A stretch of DNA of 6,531 nucleotides from an uncultured Ignavibacteriota bacterium (GTDB lineage Bacteria; Bacteroidota; Ignavibacteria; Tepidaquicellales; Tepidaquicellaceae): NCBI GenBank assembly GCA_937915485.1, contig CALGII010000088.1:1-6531 (forward strand), read 5' to 3'. Shown one piece after another: positions 5,356 to 6,531 of the stretch (position 1 is the stretch's first letter; each line of letters opens with the position of its first letter). The position numbers and the translations under genes are program-made. The notes beneath the pieces are model-generated. The model was not told the DNA's origin, searched no databases, and saw only the letters and a list, made by a program, of their open reading frames with translations.

Positions 5356-6531
5356 TTATTGTTTGAGTTCTATAATAGTAGCGCCCGTATCGCCCTCGTT
5401 CCAGTTTCCGAGCCTGAATCCGCTTACGTGCTTGTTCTTCTTCAGCAGCGCGTGCACCGCTTTTCTTAAACTTCCCGAACCTTTTCCGTGCACGACTGTA
5501 AGTTCGCGCGCAGAATTAATTTGCCCTTCATAAATGAAAGTTTCAAGTAATTCTTCTATCTCATATGAATACTTGCCTCGTATGTCGAGCCGCGTGTCAA
5601 AACCTTCGTTTAAAGTCACCGAATATCCCGCATAAGTGTTCTTCTCCTTCTTTTCCGCGTGCTCAAGCAGCGATTTCTTCGTCTTGAGTATAATCCCGTT
5701 CGCGTTCAGTGTAACGCTGTCCCCCTCTATCGCTGTTATTTCTCCCGCCGTGGCGCTGTCCGCTACTTTCACGATGTCTCCGACTTTGAATGTTTTCTTC
5801 TCTTTCGGCGCGGTCTTTTCCGTATGTCTGAATTTTTCAGACTCCTTTTTGAATTCCTTCTTGATTTCGGATACTGATTTTTCTTTTTCCTTCACGTCCT
5901 TCACGGTTTTCTCTACAAGTTTTCTTCCTTCCTCAATTATATCCTCAGCCTTGCTTTTCGCCTCCTTCAGAAGTTCCTTCTCCCTGCTTCTGAACACGGA
6001 TAATTTGCTTTCGTATTCGGATATCTTCTCGTTAAGTTCGCCGTTGTTCTTTTTCTGAACGGCGAGTTGCTCGTCAAGTGAAACCTTCGTCTTATTGAGT
6101 TCGACAAGCAGGTCTTCCAGAGCGCTGTGGTCGCCCGCAATGAAGGATGAAGCGTAATCTATTATTCTCTCGGGCACTCTGAATTTCCTCGCGAGTTCGA
6201 ACGTGTAACTCTGCCCCGGAATTCCGAGGTTGAACTTAAAAGACGGAGCGAGACGCTCGAAATCAAAATCGAGAGAGGCGTTCTCAAACTTCGGATTGTT
6301 GTGGGCGAATACTTTAAGGTCGCCGATGTGCGTCGTGACTACGGTGAACGCTCCCTTGTCCGAAAACTCCTTCAGGACTGATGCGGCGAGAGCGCTGCCG
6401 AATTTCGGGTCCGTGCCGCTGCATATCTCATCAATGAGTATGAGAGAGTTTTTGTCCGACGATTCGATTACTTCCTTAAGTTCCTTTACGTGTGAACTGA
6501 ATGAACTGAGACTGTTCTCAATTGACTGCTC
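5356..6531 (-). CDS. mutS2: Endonuclease MutS2 (MutS2/Smr family), 5'-truncated by window edge
   Basis: MutS2 is a DNA- and ribosome-associated ATPase. It is implicated in suppressing homologous recombination in some species and in splitting collided ribosomes in Bacillus. The frame stays open to base 6531 and gives 391 residues, about the C-terminal half of a roughly 785-residue protein; the Walker A lies outside the window. Visible in fragment numbering: EQSI with the signature SLSSFSSH (1-14), Walker B LILIDE (30-35) running into ICSGTDP (36-42; commonly LGAGTDP), TTH (66-68), and ENASLDFD plus GIPGQSYTFELARKF (103-117), ending the MutS ATPase. Then come a long Lys/Glu-rich coiled coil (about 125-240), a KOW-like barrel (FKVGDIVKVADSATAGEITAI, about 248-268) and the Smr nuclease domain (from about 312) with LDIRG (315-319), VVHGKGSGSLRKA and GDTGATIIELK. 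The GTG at 6177 is internal. The response regulator follows 4 nt downstream, forming an operon. Confidence 0.95.
   Translation of the reverse strand, partial: EQSIENSLSSFSSHVKELKEVIESSDKNSLILIDEICSGTDPKFGSALAASVLKEFSDKGAFTVVTTHIGDLKVFAHNNPKFENASLDFDFERLAPSFKFNLGIPGQSYTFELARKFRVPERIIDYASSFIAGDHSALEDLLVELNKTKVSLDEQLAVQKKNNGELNEKISEYESKLSVFRSREKELLKEAKSKAEDIIEEGRKLVEKTVKDVKEKEKSVSEIKKEFKKESEKFRHTEKTAPKEKKTFKVGDIVKVADSATAGEITAIEGDSVTLNANGIILKTKKSLLEHAEKKEKNTYAGYSVTLNEGFDTRLDIRGKYSYEIEELLETFIYEGQINSARELTVVHGKGSGSLRKAVHALLKKNKHVSGFRLGNWNEGDTGATIIELKQ

Noticed and set aside
5636..6058. 140-residue Phe/Ser-rich open frame on the plus strand, resembling a membrane protein
   Set aside because: It lies antisense to the Lys/Glu-rich coiled coil of MutS2; AAA/GAA codons read backwards give Phe and Ser. 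No independent support.
5356..6177. A separate 273-residue gene starting at GTG 6177
   Set aside because: The reading frame continues without a stop to 6531 and encodes the MutS2 Walker B and signature region, so this is the C-terminal part of mutS2.
1..6531. Search for a novel defence, mobile or CRISPR-type system
   Set aside because: Every long gene belongs to a known housekeeping or regulatory family, spacers are short, and no repeat arrays, integrase, transposase or toxin-antitoxin pairs are visible.

Overview
The window is ordinary, densely packed bacterial chromosome: nine protein genes, two of them cut by the window edges. I see no RNA gene, mobile element, CRISPR array or phage remnant. 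Base composition is moderate (mid-40s % GC by eye) and fairly even, except for very AT-rich intergenic spacers. The TrmD sequence style (ICGHYKGIDERV, ALSDTFQ), the weak ribosome-binding sites at several genes and the NtrX-like regulator suggest the Bacteroidota/Chlorobi/Ignavibacteria (FCB) group. A khpA gene between rpsP and rimM fits Ignavibacteria-like lineages, but this placement is an inference and has not been tested.

Region 1 (1-3345, + strand) is the conserved translation and protein-targeting cluster: 3' end of ffh, rpsP (bS16), khpA (KH-domain RNA-binding protein), rimM (30S maturation), trmD (tRNA m1G37 methyltransferase) and rplS (bL19). A strong intrinsic terminator closes it. 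The genes are tightly spaced (rimM starts 1 nt after khpA; trmD overlaps rimM by 11 nt), as in an operon. Together they cover ribosome assembly, tRNA reading-frame maintenance and co-translational membrane targeting.

Region 2 (3359-4000, + strand) is a lone deoxynucleoside kinase gene for nucleoside salvage. It begins only 13 nt after the terminator's T run, with a TTG start and no visible Shine-Dalgarno site.

Region 3 (3993-6531, - strand) is a two-gene unit read in the opposite direction. mutS2 (C-terminal half of the protein only) is followed 4 nt later by a full-length NtrC/NtrX-type response regulator, whose end overlaps the kinase gene tail to tail by 8 nt. The regulator keeps its phosphoacceptor, ATPase and DNA-binding residues but lacks the GAFTGA loop that contacts sigma-54. 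It is therefore probably an NtrX-like regulator that does not work as a classical sigma-54 activator. This is the most interesting point in the window. I found no evidence of an undescribed multi-gene system.
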